Source: Candidatus Hadersleviella danica (lineage in GTDB: Bacteria > Chloroflexota > Anaerolineae > Promineifilales > Promineifilaceae). From it: DNA of 39,269 nucleotides. The stretch is taken from assembly GCA_016711405.1 (NCBI GenBank), contig JADJSZ010000062.1, forward strand, positions 1 to 39,269. Reading direction: 5' to 3'. The notes below the pieces were generated by a model. It searched no databases. It saw only the letters and a program-made list of their open reading frames with translations, and was not told the origin of the DNA. Numbering within the stretch: position 1 is the first letter of the stretch; every line of letters starts with the position of its first letter. Both the position numbers and the translations under genes were made by a program. Below are positions 16,694 through 25,246 of this stretch, in pieces.

Positions 16694-17245
16694 ATGATTG
16701 ACGTTTTTGGCGCGGCCGAGCGCTCCTTCACCATTCCCGCCCCCCGTGCGGTGGCGTATGAGTTTTACAGCTCATTGCCCCGTATTGTGCCCTTTTTGCC
16801 CCGTATTGAGATGGTGGGCAAAGGGAGCGAGACGATTTATCGTGTCGCCTATCGCTCGCTCGAGCTAAACGCTTACAGCGTCTTTATTCCGTGTGATTTA
16901 GAGGTGCAAATAGATGAGACGTGTCGTTTGTTGCGCATTGATCATGTGGACACGACGTTGTTTCCCAAGGTGGAAGCCCACGCCTCGCTGACCTCGGCCG
17001 TGGCCCAAGGTAAATTCCGCATCCGCTCCCATTTCTACGACGATGGCCCCCACCAAACGCGCATTGAATACAGCTTGGGGCTTTCTTCAACTTTGCCCAA
17101 ACCGCTGGGGCTGTTGTTTGTCCCCGCCAGTTTCATGTCGAATCTGGTCGAACGCATTGTCAACATGCGCATCAACGAGATTGTGGATGAGTTCATCCAC
17201 CGCTCCACGGCCGCTTATCCCGCATGGGCAAGTTCACGGCCGTAA
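16694..17245 (+). CDS. SRPBCC-fold protein, DUF1997-like
   Basis: 183 aa, soluble, no signal peptide. The start ERSFTIPAPRAVAYEFYSSLPRIVPFLPRIEMV is the typical opening strand and helix of START/SRPBCC lipid- or ligand-binding domains. The middle (LELNAYSVFIPCDLEVQIDE) and the C-terminal helix (FVPASFMSNLVERIVNMRINEIVDEFIHRS) resemble the DUF1997 branch known from cyanobacteria and plastids. No catalytic residues can be named. A ligand-binding role is inferred from the fold only. It stands alone between hairpins, convergent with the hydrolase gene. Confidence 0.7.
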   Translation: MIDVFGAAERSFTIPAPRAVAYEFYSSLPRIVPFLPRIEMVGKGSETIYRVAYRSLELNAYSVFIPCDLEVQIDETCRLLRIDHVDTTLFPKVEAHASLTSAVAQGKFRIRSHFYDDGPHQTRIEYSLGLSSTLPKPLGLLFVPASFMSNLVERIVNMRINEIVDEFIHRSTAAYPAWASSRP

Positions 17246-17254
17246 TTGGTATAG

Positions 17255-17290
17255 TGGTGTATTGGTATAGTTGTGTATCACAATACACCA
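17255..17290. terminator. Hairpin between convergent genes (CAATACAC repeat)
   Basis: TGGTGTATTG at 17255-17264 pairs with CAATACACCA at 17281-17290. CAATACAC units of 8 bp continue to about 17310. It lies between two convergent stop codons (17245 and 17318) and is a probable shared terminator. Confidence 0.55.
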
Positions 17291-17317
17291 ATACACAAAT
17301 ACACCAATAACCCCCCG

Positions 17318-18085
17318 CTATTTGCCAGCCACTTGCCCTACAAACTCTGTCACGGCCTGAAAAACTATCTCTTTTTGCGTCTGGCTCTCGGTTATCACAT
17401 GCGCCCCTTCTTCTAATAAGATGGCGCGTTTGGCCGTGGAACCAATTTGCCGCTCGATGAGGTGCAGGTTGATGGGCGGCACTGTCGGGTCATCGGCCGC
17501 GTGCATGAGCAGAGCAGGCATGCGCACATGGGGCAAGTTCTCACGAACCACATCTAAGTAATCGGCTAGTTCGGCAACGGCTCCCACGGGGTCAACGGGG
17601 TAGGAAGTACGGCCGTGGGGGTCGAAAAAGGTGGCTTGCCAATCGGGGGTGATCGGTGGGTTGAAGGGATAAATGGCGGCCGCTTGGCGCGTGTAGCGCA
17701 AGCGCCAATCCTCTCGCAATTGGACAGGCGCGGCGAGAGATACCACGGCCGCGACCTCTTCCCACGCCGCAAGAAGCAATGCCGTCGCCCCGCCCATCGA
17801 AAGGCCAATCGGAATAACATGGCGGCAATTCGTTTTGAGCAGGTGGTAGCCATCCAAAGCCGAAAAGTACCAATCGCGCCACGAAGAGCGGTTCATATCG
17901 CCGGGGTGGGTTCCGTGGTGAGCCAAGCGGGGGCCGTAAACGGTATACCCTTCGGCCGCTAATCGGCCGCCCAACTCGCGCATCTCTTGCGGTGCGCCTG
18001 TAAACCCATGAATCACCAAGCAACCAATGTCGTTGCCTGTATGCCAAAATGGCTCTGTGCGGGGAAGAAGTGAAAGTCGTTGCAT
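17318..18085 (-). CDS. Alpha/beta hydrolase, carboxylesterase/monoacylglycerol-lipase type
   Basis: The product is 255 aa, cytoplasmic, with no signal. The oxyanion-hole motif is HGFTG (26-30), the nucleophile elbow is GLSMGG (Ser96), the acid is in HAADDPTVPP (Asp198/199), and the catalytic His is in EEGAHVIT (His229). The length, the order and the PRLAHHGTHPGDM segment match the Est30-type carboxylesterases, which cleave short or medium acyl esters. The exact substrate is unknown. It is encoded alone on the minus strand, flanked on both sides by repeat hairpins, so it is probably monocistronic. Confidence 0.88.
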   Translation of the reverse strand: MQRLSLLPRTEPFWHTGNDIGCLVIHGFTGAPQEMRELGGRLAAEGYTVYGPRLAHHGTHPGDMNRSSWRDWYFSALDGYHLLKTNCRHVIPIGLSMGGATALLLAAWEEVAAVVSLAAPVQLREDWRLRYTRQAAAIYPFNPPITPDWQATFFDPHGRTSYPVDPVGAVAELADYLDVVRENLPHVRMPALLMHAADDPTVPPINLHLIERQIGSTAKRAILLEEGAHVITESQTQKEIVFQAVTEFVGQVAGK

Positions 18086-18104
18086 AAGGTAGTTAATCGT
18101 TACT

Positions 18105-18148
18105 GGTTATTCGTTATTGGGTGGTCGTGTCATCAATAACGAATAACC
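18105..18148. repeat. AATAACG heptamer hairpin
   Basis: A perfect 15-bp arm pair (18105-18119 with 18134-18148) is built from AATAACG/AATAACC words. It lies between divergent genes (hydrolase start 18085, receiver start 18279), so here it cannot simply be a terminator. Confidence 0.65.
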
Positions 18149-18278
18149 AATAACCCAATATACCCCCTCTAGTTCGCTGGTACTAACGTGCTGGCAAGAT
18201 TACCACAGGCGGGGATAATGTAGCCATCCTACTCTAAACGCCACGTTGTATCTGGCAGTATCTGGAAACAAAGAGCAA

Positions 18279-18665
18279 ATGAATAAGCGGATTACGGTAA
18301 TGTATGTGGAAGATGAACCCAATTTGGCCAAGCTGTTGGTCAGTGGGTTAGGGCTGTTTGGCATTGAAGTTCACCCAGCTTTTATTAGTGCGGAAGAGTT
18401 GCTCGAAAAATCGGGCACGCCGCAATATAGCACGGCCGACATTCTCGTCTTCGACATTCGCCTGCCGCGCATGACAGGGCTGGATTTAGCCAAAGCGTTG
18501 CGCGAAAAGGGAGAACAACGGCCGATTGTCCTCGTCAGCGCATGGCCCTCCCCCTCCAAAGAGCAACTCGACGAAATCGGAGCCGCCTTCCTCCCCAAAC
18601 CATTTGATTTTCCCGATGTGGTGCAAACCATTCAACGCCTTGCCACGCAAGCAAGAGAATTGTGA
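18279..18665 (+). CDS. Stand-alone response-regulator receiver (CheY-like)
   Basis: 128 aa, a single REC domain with nothing after it. The acidic pair is E11/D12 (VMYVEDEPN), the phospho-acceptor is D59 (ILVFDIRLPRMTG), the switch Ser is in VLVSAWP, and the Lys is K107 (LPKPF). The ATG at 18279 is chosen over an upstream TTG (18246) because it begins directly before the first strand. A single-domain receiver acts by binding a partner protein or as a phosphorelay intermediate. It is the first gene of the signalling island, and the probable donors are the kinases encoded at 22-33 kb. Confidence 0.88.
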   Translation: MNKRITVMYVEDEPNLAKLLVSGLGLFGIEVHPAFISAEELLEKSGTPQYSTADILVFDIRLPRMTGLDLAKALREKGEQRPIVLVSAWPSPSKEQLDEIGAAFLPKPFDFPDVVQTIQRLATQAREL

Positions 18666-18678
18666 ATGGTGAATGGCT

Positions 18679-18720
18679 AATTGTGAATTGTGAATGGGCT
18701 TTCATTCACAATTCACAATT
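18679..18720. terminator. Bidirectional hairpin between convergent genes (GTGAATT repeat)
   Basis: A perfect 18-bp stem (18679-18696 with 18703-18720) with a 6-base loop, made of TTGTGAA words. It lies between the receiver stop (18665) and the ybaK stop (18734). It should terminate both transcripts, although T-runs are short. Confidence 0.7.
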
Positions 18721-18733
18721 CATCGTTCACAAT

Positions 18734-19210
18734 TTACAATTCCTCCGCTACATCCACAAAGCGGGCGTGGGTGATGCGGCCGAGGTCGGCCGTGGCTACG
18801 CGCAGATTTAACCCCTTTTGCCCCGCACTCACAAAAATCTTGTCCTGTGCTTGGGCCGATTGGTCTATCAGCACCACAAACCCCTTGTTGAGCAAAGCCA
18901 GCGGCGAAATCCCCCCCACCTGTAACTTAGTCAATGCTTCCGCTTGGGCATGGGTGGCCATTTTGAGCTTTTTATCACCCGTCACCTGCGCCAATTTTTT
19001 AAGGTTTAGCTGGCAATGGGCGGGAACCAACACCAACAGGGGCTTGGCTGGGGCACGCTCTACCACAAGAGTCTTAAACACTTGCTCAGGGGGCACGCCA
19101 AAATGGGTGGCAATCACGGCCGCATCCCGCTCTGTAGTGGGGTAGCTAAACACCTCATACGCCACCTTCTGCCCCTCCAACACTTTCATCGCCAACGTCT
19201 TTTCTGCCAA
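18734..19210 (-). CDS. ybaK: Cys-tRNA(Pro) deacylase, YbaK/EbsC family
   Basis: 158 aa if started at TTG 19210, which has GGAGG six bases upstream and gives the usual family length. ATG 19189 is the alternative, and the more upstream open frame reads repeat DNA. Family features: FSYPTTERDAAVIATHFGVPPEQVFKTLVVE with the conserved Lys of the active site, LVLVPAHCQLNLKKLA, and GGISPLALLNKGFVVLID. The enzyme hydrolyses Cys-tRNA(Pro) made in error by prolyl-tRNA synthetase, in trans, in the cytoplasm. It is the only minus-strand and only non-signalling gene inside the 18-33 kb island. Confidence 0.92.
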   Translation of the reverse strand: MAEKTLAMKVLEGQKVAYEVFSYPTTERDAAVIATHFGVPPEQVFKTLVVERAPAKPLLVLVPAHCQLNLKKLAQVTGDKKLKMATHAQAEALTKLQVGGISPLALLNKGFVVLIDQSAQAQDKIFVSAGQKGLNLRVATADLGRITHARFVDVAEEL

Positions 19211-19231
19211 AACAAACCTCCAAAAACAGGA

Positions 19232-19317
19232 TAGAGATAGGAGATAGAGATAAGGGGAACATGGTTGTTCCGCCGACAAGGCTTCCTCTATCTCTATCTC
19301 TATCCTCTATCTTCTCT
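19232..19317. repeat. TAGAGATAG / CTATCTCTA tandem repeat pair
   Basis: A GATAGAGATAGGAGATAGAGATA run (from 19232) is followed by its complement CTATCTCTATCTCTATCC (about 19283-19312). It belongs to the same word family as 9.16-9.26 kb. It fills the divergent spacer between ybaK and the next receiver gene. Confidence 0.65.
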
Positions 19318-19413
19318 GGTGAAAAACACGCTAAATTTACTGCGTGGAAAAGATAAGTGGGGTATTATCAGGAACAAGTGGCCTACGGCCGTGACCACCC
19401 CGCATACCCATCC

Positions 19414-19794
19414 ATGAGCAATCCACCTCTCATCCTCTACGTCGAAGACAACCCCGATAACCGCAAACTCGTCACCCGCTTACTCATGGCCTACGAGTTC
19501 CACATCCATGCGGTGGCCGATGGCCCTGCGGGGTTGGCCTTCGCGGCCGAAAGCACCCCCAACCTCATTTTACTCGACATTAGTATGCCGGGCATGGATG
19601 GCTACGAAGTCATCCACCGCCTCCGCCAAATGGAGCATTTGGCGGCCGTGCCCATCATCGCCCTCACCGCCAATGTCATGAAAGAAGACCAACGCAAAAG
19701 CGCCGAAGCAGGCTTCGATGGCTTCATCCAGAAGCCCATCAGCATAGACACCTTCCCCGAACAACTCATGGCCTACATGAAAGTAGCCAAATAA
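19414..19794 (+). CDS. Stand-alone response-regulator receiver (CheY/DivK-like)
   Basis: 126 aa, one REC domain. The acidic pair is E11/D12 (LYVEDNPDN), the acceptor is D55 (LILLDISMPGMDGYEV), T85 is in IIALTANVM, and K107 is in FIQKPI. The DNRKLV helix and ALTANVM motif are typical of receivers that serve hybrid kinases. The ATG at 19414 is preferred to one 19 codons upstream, which would read through unrelated DNA. The last helix carries TFPEQL, a motif shared with the receivers encoded at 19917 and 32008. Confidence 0.88.
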   Translation: MSNPPLILYVEDNPDNRKLVTRLLMAYEFHIHAVADGPAGLAFAAESTPNLILLDISMPGMDGYEVIHRLRQMEHLAAVPIIALTANVMKEDQRKSAEAGFDGFIQKPISIDTFPEQLMAYMKVAK

Positions 19795-19802
19795 AGGACA
19801 AG

Positions 19803-19856
19803 TTCGTAGTTCGTAACTCGTAACTCGTCCTTTGTGATTCGTCCTTTGCCAATCCC
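19803..19856. repeat. Heptamer run (TTCGTAA/CTCGTAA type)
   Basis: TTCGTAG, TTCGTAA, CTCGTAA, CTCGTCC, TTTGTGA, TTCGTCC and TTTGCC: seven consecutive 7-bp words in one orientation, between two receiver genes. Confidence 0.65.
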
Positions 19857-19916
19857 CTTCCCCTGCTAAAATAGCGCGTGCTGATTCGATAACTTATTTA
19901 ACAAGGTTAAGCAAGA

Positions 19917-20366
19917 ATGACAGAAGTAAATGAAATGACCACCAAATCGAGCAAACCGAGTCTCAACCCCGAAGAGATTTACGTCCTTGTTGTTGAAGAC
20001 AATGTGCCCAATTTTGTGCTGGTAGCCCGCTTGCTCGCTTTCATGGGCATTCAGCATTGCGAATGGAAAACGACAGGTTGGGGCGTGGTAGATTTTGCCA
20101 ACACCATGCCCCGCGTAGACCTCATCCTGATGGATTTGCGTTTGCCCCATGAAGATGGCTATGATGCCCTGCAACAAGTTCGTGCCGACCCGAAATTGCG
20201 CGAAACCCGCGTCATTGTGGTCACTGCCCAAGCCAGTTCGGTGGAAATGGAAAAGGCAAAACAAGCGGGCTTCGATGGGTTTCTCTCCAAACCACTCGAC
20301 CCCGACCGCTTCCCCGAGCAAATTCGGCGTGTTTTAGGCGGGGAATCGGTGTGGGAACTGAGTTAA
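19917..20366 (+). CDS. Stand-alone response-regulator receiver
   Basis: 149 aa with a charged leader of about 20 residues (the ATG at 19935 is a possible shorter start). The acidic pair is in VLVVEDNVPN, the acceptor is D73 (LILMDLRLPHEDGYDA), the Thr is in IVVTAQAS, and K125 is in FLSKPLDPD. The final helix has RFPEQIRRVL. No output domain follows. With its two neighbours it makes three single-domain receivers ahead of the sensor genes. A perfect hairpin follows the gene at 20381. Confidence 0.88.
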   Translation: MTEVNEMTTKSSKPSLNPEEIYVLVVEDNVPNFVLVARLLAFMGIQHCEWKTTGWGVVDFANTMPRVDLILMDLRLPHEDGYDALQQVRADPKLRETRVIVVTAQASSVEMEKAKQAGFDGFLSKPLDPDRFPEQIRRVLGGESVWELS

Positions 20367-20380
20367 AATAGAAGCGCTAA

Positions 20381-20430
20381 GTTAAAAGTGCTGAGTGAAA
20401 GGCGAATCCTTTTCACTCAGCACTTTTAAC
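20381..20430 (+). terminator. 20-bp perfect stem after the receiver gene
   Basis: 20381-20400 is exactly complementary to 20411-20430 around a 10-base loop, and TTTTAAC follows. It is built from AAAAGTGCTGAGTG-type repeat words. It lies 14 bp after the receiver stop and 15 bp before the next ATG, so it should reduce read-through into the GAF sensor gene. Confidence 0.75.
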
Positions 20431-20444
20431 TTTTAACAGCCCTT

Positions 20445-22268
20445 ATGTACCGCTACCCCAAATTGGCTCACCTAAACCGTTTTTTTGTCATCCAAAGCGA
20501 TGATTCCGAAGCGCAACGCATCGGCCGTTTGTTGCAACTGTTGTTGGGCATTGTTGTATTGGGGCTATTTGTGCGGCTGGGGGTGCGGGTGCAAGAGCAG
20601 TGGAGCACGGCCGACCTCCTCTTGCGCACAGTAGGGCAATTGGTGGGCATCGCCATCTTGGCCACCATCAGCTATCTGGGCGTGCGCTACGGCCGTGCCT
20701 ACGCCACCGCCCACTTCATCTTCACCGCCCTCTTCGTGGGCGAGATAATTGTCCTCTGGCCCACGGCGGGAACCGCCCACCAACACTCCTACTTGCTGTT
20801 GCTTTATCTCGTGGCCGTCATGGGCATTTTGCCCGTGCGCCACAGTGCCCCTTACGTGCTATTTTGCTTGTTAGCGGCCGTGCGCCTCGAGACACTGGGC
20901 ATAGACTCCGCCCGTTACATCATCACCAGTTTTAGCCTTATGCTGATTGTGTGGGTCATTGCCCGCGCCCAGAAAAATGCCCTGCGCCAAGCCCAATTAG
21001 CCACCCAAGAGTTGGCCAACCTCAACGCCACCCTGCAAGAGCAAGTTGAGCAACAAACAGCGTATCTGCGCCACAGCAACGAACGGCTCCAAACAAGTTT
21101 AGCCGTCGGCCGTGCCGCCAGCGCCTCCCTCAACCTCAACGAACAACTTTACAACGCCGCCAAACTCATCCGCGATGAGTTTGGCTTTTACCATGTCACC
21201 ATCTTTTTAATGGACGAAAGCAACCAGTACCTCGTCTTGCGCGAAGCGACGGGCGAGGTGGGGCAACAGCAAAAGCGAGAGGGGTTTCGCTTGCGCTTGG
21301 GGGATAGCCAATCGGTGGTGGGCTGGGTGGCCCAACGGCGCGAGGCGCGGTTGGCCAGTCCCAACCAGCCCCCCTTCACCCCACACCCCCTCTTGCCCCA
21401 CACCCAAGCGGAACTGGCCCTGCCCCTGCTAACACGCAATTTTTTGGTGGGGGTGCTGGATGTGCAAAGCGACCAGCCCCACGGCATCACGGCCGAGGAC
21501 ATGACAGTTTTGCAACTGATGGCCGACCAATTGGCCAACAACATTGAAAATGGGATGCTCTTCGCAGAACTCGAGCAACGCACCAGCAATTTGGCCAAAC
21601 TGCAAACCATCGCCACCCTGATGAACGAACAGGCCAACACCCAAAACGCCCTGAACGTTTTGGCCCAACAAGCCCAAAGCCTCATTCAAGCCGATGGCTC
21701 CTCGGTCTGGCTCTGGAATCGTGTGGAGGGGGTTTTGGAGCTGGTTCACGAAGTCGGCTTTACCTTGCTGGGGCAAATCGGCAATCGGTTACAACCCAAC
21801 CAAGGGCTGACAGGGCGGACATTTACCAGCAACCAAACCAATGTCTTAGAAGATTATGCGACATGGGAGGAGCGGCTGTGGCGCGACGAGCAAAATCCGC
21901 TTCATGCCATGATGGCCGTGCCCATCCGTGAGCGAGGGACACCGCTGGGGGTGTTGCTGGTTGCGCGGCAACTCAGCACGGAGCCATTTAATGCGGATGA
22001 AGTACAGGTTATCGAATTATTGGCCTCCCAAGCGGGTACAATTATCACCAACCAACAACTCATCGAAGAGACACAACAGTTGGCTCGCCGCGAACGTGCC
22101 CTGAACCAAGTCTCGGCCGAGATTCGGCGCAGTTTGGATGCGGAAATGGTCTTAGAATCGGCCGCCAACAACCTCGGCCAACTCCTGCGCGACCAGCGCA
22201 TCACCGTGCGACTCTACCCCACCCCCGAAACCACCACGGCCGCCCCATCCCTCATGTCCGAAACATGA
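20445..22268 (+). CDS. Membrane-bound sensor with two GAF domains, no kinase domain
   Basis: 607 aa. Residues about 28-185 form six membrane helices, followed by a coiled coil (RQAQLATQELANLNATLQEQ, about 190-230). GAF1 (about 240-385) contains FGFYHVTIFLMDESNQYLVLRE and SVVGWVAQRREARL. GAF2 (about 400-550) contains QADGSSVWLWNRVEGVLELV and AMMAVPIRERGTPLGVLLV. The C-terminus is a second coiled coil and a Pro/Thr tail. There is no histidine, ATPase or cyclase domain, so it must pass its signal to a partner. Its stop overlaps the start of the giant kinase gene (ATGA at 22265-22268), so the two are translationally coupled, and the partner is probably that kinase. It binds small ligands or senses redox; the ligand is unknown. 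Confidence 0.85.
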   Translation: MYRYPKLAHLNRFFVIQSDDSEAQRIGRLLQLLLGIVVLGLFVRLGVRVQEQWSTADLLLRTVGQLVGIAILATISYLGVRYGRAYATAHFIFTALFVGEIIVLWPTAGTAHQHSYLLLLYLVAVMGILPVRHSAPYVLFCLLAAVRLETLGIDSARYIITSFSLMLIVWVIARAQKNALRQAQLATQELANLNATLQEQVEQQTAYLRHSNERLQTSLAVGRAASASLNLNEQLYNAAKLIRDEFGFYHVTIFLMDESNQYLVLREATGEVGQQQKREGFRLRLGDSQSVVGWVAQRREARLASPNQPPFTPHPLLPHTQAELALPLLTRNFLVGVLDVQSDQPHGITAEDMTVLQLMADQLANNIENGMLFAELEQRTSNLAKLQTIATLMNEQANTQNALNVLAQQAQSLIQADGSSVWLWNRVEGVLELVHEVGFTLLGQIGNRLQPNQGLTGRTFTSNQTNVLEDYATWEERLWRDEQNPLHAMMAVPIRERGTPLGVLLVARQLSTEPFNADEVQVIELLASQAGTIITNQQLIEETQQLARRERALNQVSAEIRRSLDAEMVLESAANNLGQLLRDQRITVRLYPTPETTTAAPSLMSET

Positions 22269-25246
22269 CTCCTACCACCAACCCGCCCGCCACACCCCAT
22301 ACCAACATCCCCGCCCTCCGCTCTATTGCCCTGCGGCTACCCTTCTTTTTCATTCTCACCCTGCTCGGCGTGGCTATCGTCGCCACCACCAGCATCACCA
22401 ACATCATCCGCACCCAAAGTTTGGCTCTTGTCGAATCAAACTTAGCCACAATTGCCCAAAACGAAGCCCAACAGATTAGCCGCCTGCTCCACAGCCAAAT
22501 CGCCTTTTTGGCCAGCTTCACCAACGACGAAAGCATCCAGATTCAACTCCGCACTTCTAATTTTATCTTTGAGGACACGCTCAAAGAGCCACAAGAAATT
22601 GCGGCCGATTGGCAAATTGTTTGGACAGAAGCTCTGCTCCAAGACTCCACGGCTCCCACGGCCAGCCCTTTCGTCCAAGCCGTCCTTTCTAACTCACTCT
22701 CCGAAGAACTCAATCGCCGCCCCTTTGCCGAACCAGCGGGGCAAGATGGGGTAATCGTGGTCAATCGGTACGGAGCTTTGCTTGGCTCCAATTACGTGCC
22801 CAGTTTATACGACTACTCCCAGACAAGTTGGTTCCAAGGGTTGCAGGACGGGAGTGAGGTGTATCTCAGCGGCCGTGCACTCGACCGCCACGCCCCCACC
22901 ACTACCATCACCGAAATTGCCCTGCCCATTTTGGATGAAGCCACAGGCGAAGTGTTGGGCTACATTCGTGGGGCGTTTAGCTTCGACTATCTCAAAGAGA
23001 TTTTGGAGCAAGGGCGGTTTAACCAAACAGGGCGCGTCGCCTTGCGCGATGGGGCAGGCGACATTACCTACAGCCTGACGCTGAACAACAGCATTGGCCC
23101 CTATCGTTTGGGCGGCTTGGCCGAAAGCCAAATGAGCGAGATAGCGCAATTTGTAAGTGAAGAGGGGGATGTTTATTTTATTAGCACGGCCGCTGTCGAA
23201 TCGAACACGGCCGCTGTCCAAGCCCTCAATTGGTACGTTTCCGCCTACCAACCCACCACCGATGCCCTTGCCCCCATCAACACCGCCATCCCCCGTGCCA
23301 TCACCACCTCGGCCGTGTTTAGCATTTTGGCCGTCGCCCTGCTTTACAGCTTCTACATTCGGCCGCTGACCAACGATTTGGGCAAATTGCGCGGCCAAGC
23401 GTTGGCACTCCAAGAACAAGGCGACACATCACCCCTTATTCTCGGCCGCGAAGATGAGTTGGGCGTGTTGGCGGGCACTTTCAACCAGATGGCCAATCGC
23501 ATCCGCCGCGAACTGCTCCAGCGCGAAGAAATTATCGCCCAACGCACGGCCGAACTCGAGCGACGCGCCACCCAAATGGAATCCACCATGCTCATTGGGC
23601 GGGTGGCCAGCTCCTCACTCAACCTCGAAACACTCATGGCCGATGTGGTCAACCTCATCCGCGATAGAGCCGATTACTACCACGCCTCCATTTTCTTGCT
23701 CGATGCGACAGGCCAATACGCTGTCGTGCGCGAATCCACAGGCGAGGTGGGCAAAATCCTCAAAGAACGGCCGCACAAACTGGCCGTTGGCTCCAACTCC
23801 ATCGTCGGCCAAGCCACCCAGCGGCGCGAATCGTTCCTCGCCCGCAATGTCGGCGAAGAATTCAGCTTCTTCAACAACCCCCTCTTGCCCGAAACCAAAT
23901 CGGAAGTGGCTCTGCCCCTGCTTTACCAAGGGGAGTTGCTCGGGGCACTCGATGTGCAAAGTCGGCGGCTCGATGCGTTTACCACGGCCGATTTAACCGT
24001 CTTGCAACTAATGGCCGACCAAGTCGCCGCGGCCATTGCCAATGCACGGCTCTATACCGCCACCCTAGACCAAGGCGAGCGACAACGACAAGTCATTCAA
24101 CTCTGGAAACAGTTAGACGGCCTTAAAACCACGGCCGATATTCTCCACACCCTCTGCCAAAGTCTGGTCAAAGAGTTTGGCTATGATGGCGCATACGTGG
24201 CCGAATTGCGCCACAGCGAAATGACATTGGTCGCCTCGGCCGCCCGCGAAGCCCGCCACCATGTACGCCTCGGCCTCGTGCGCCCCATCACCGAACGCGG
24301 CCCTGTAGCCACCGCTCTGGCGCAACACACCCCTCTGCTAATCCCCCACAAAGAACCCAACCAGCCCCACAGCTACGACCTCGACTTCATGGCCGTGCAA
24401 TCGGAAGTGCTGGCTCCCATTTATGTGCCACAAGGCATCACTCGCCTGCTGAGTGTCTACAGCAACACCCCCAACCAACTCCAAGCGAATGACCGCAATT
24501 TGGTGGAACTCATCGCCGAAGCAGTTGGGGCGGCTTTGTACAACACCCAATTGCACACCGAGCAAGAGCGCAACCTGCGCGAAATCAATCATCTTTACCA
24601 GCAAACTGTGCAATCGAGTGGCCAAGAAACAGCCATTCGCGAACAACAGTACATCCCCGCCAAGCCCGCCACAGCCAGCTTGTCGTGGGAACCCCATATC
24701 ATTCCGCTCGTGGTGCGCGACCAAGTTTTGGGTGAATTGGTGGTGGAAAGCCAACGGCCGTGGGACGACGAAGAACCCAACCTGATTCAGGCCGTCGCTG
24801 ACCAAACAGCCTATGCGCTTGAAAACAGCCGCCTTTTTGCCCAAACCCAGCTCCGCTTGCGCGAACAAGCGGCTCTGTTCGAGCTGACCAATTCGCTGAC
24901 GGCCACGCTGGATGTGCAGGAGATTTACCGCCGCGCCACCCAAGCGTTCACCGAACAGTTAAACCTCGGCCGTTGCACCTTGGCCACATGGGAAAAACCG
25001 CAAAACAGCCTTACTGTGCGCACCGAATATGTGCGCGACCCCGAGAACCCCAGCTACACAGGCCACTACACCCGCTTTGAGGTGCGCCTAGCGGCCGAAT
25101 ACCCAGCGGCCGAGCAAGCCCTCCGCACAGGGCAAACCATCAGCCGTACCCTTGCCGCGGCCGACCTCTCCACGGCCGAGCAAAAACTCTTCAAGGAAAC
25201 AGGGCAAACAACCTCCTCGAAATCCCCCTTGTGGCCAACCAAATGA
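22265..25246 (+). CDS. Giant hybrid histidine kinase, N-terminal segment (Cache-HAMP-GAF), frameshifted at its 3' end
   Basis: The true start is at the ATGA overlap with the preceding gene. TM1 is about 25-45. An extracytoplasmic Cache-like domain spans about 46-344 (DGVIVVNRYGALLGSN, TSWFQGLQDG, LPILDEATGEVLGYIRG). TM2 is about 345-365 and HAMP about 366-418 (EDELGVLAGTFNQMANRI), followed by a coiled coil. GAF domains begin at about 450 (DYYHASIFLLDATGQYAVVRE) and about 612, then a degenerate half-GAF at about 790-880 and another GAF from about 893. That last GAF is cut at GQ/TTSSKSPLWPTK. In the next frame it continues NNLLEIPLVANQMTLGLVSL. One extra A in CAAAC near 25206 joins the two. The segment therefore belongs with 25231-28734 and 28695-30122. 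Confidence 0.85.
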   Translation: MTPTTNPPATPHTNIPALRSIALRLPFFFILTLLGVAIVATTSITNIIRTQSLALVESNLATIAQNEAQQISRLLHSQIAFLASFTNDESIQIQLRTSNFIFEDTLKEPQEIAADWQIVWTEALLQDSTAPTASPFVQAVLSNSLSEELNRRPFAEPAGQDGVIVVNRYGALLGSNYVPSLYDYSQTSWFQGLQDGSEVYLSGRALDRHAPTTTITEIALPILDEATGEVLGYIRGAFSFDYLKEILEQGRFNQTGRVALRDGAGDITYSLTLNNSIGPYRLGGLAESQMSEIAQFVSEEGDVYFISTAAVESNTAAVQALNWYVSAYQPTTDALAPINTAIPRAITTSAVFSILAVALLYSFYIRPLTNDLGKLRGQALALQEQGDTSPLILGREDELGVLAGTFNQMANRIRRELLQREEIIAQRTAELERRATQMESTMLIGRVASSSLNLETLMADVVNLIRDRADYYHASIFLLDATGQYAVVRESTGEVGKILKERPHKLAVGSNSIVGQATQRRESFLARNVGEEFSFFNNPLLPETKSEVALPLLYQGELLGALDVQSRRLDAFTTADLTVLQLMADQVAAAIANARLYTATLDQGERQRQVIQLWKQLDGLKTTADILHTLCQSLVKEFGYDGAYVAELRHSEMTLVASAAREARHHVRLGLVRPITERGPVATALAQHTPLLIPHKEPNQPHSYDLDFMAVQSEVLAPIYVPQGITRLLSVYSNTPNQLQANDRNLVELIAEAVGAALYNTQLHTEQERNLREINHLYQQTVQSSGQETAIREQQYIPAKPATASLSWEPHIIPLVVRDQVLGELVVESQRPWDDEEPNLIQAVADQTAYALENSRLFAQTQLRLREQAALFELTNSLTATLDVQEIYRRATQAFTEQLNLGRCTLATWEKPQNSLTVRTEYVRDPENPSYTGHYTRFEVRLAAEYPAAEQALRTGQTISRTLAAADLSTAEQKLFKETGQTTSSKSPLWPTK

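Noticed and set aside
18679..20430. The short direct repeats as a CRISPR array
   Set aside because: Units are only about 7-8 bp and contiguous, with no unique spacers and no cas genes.
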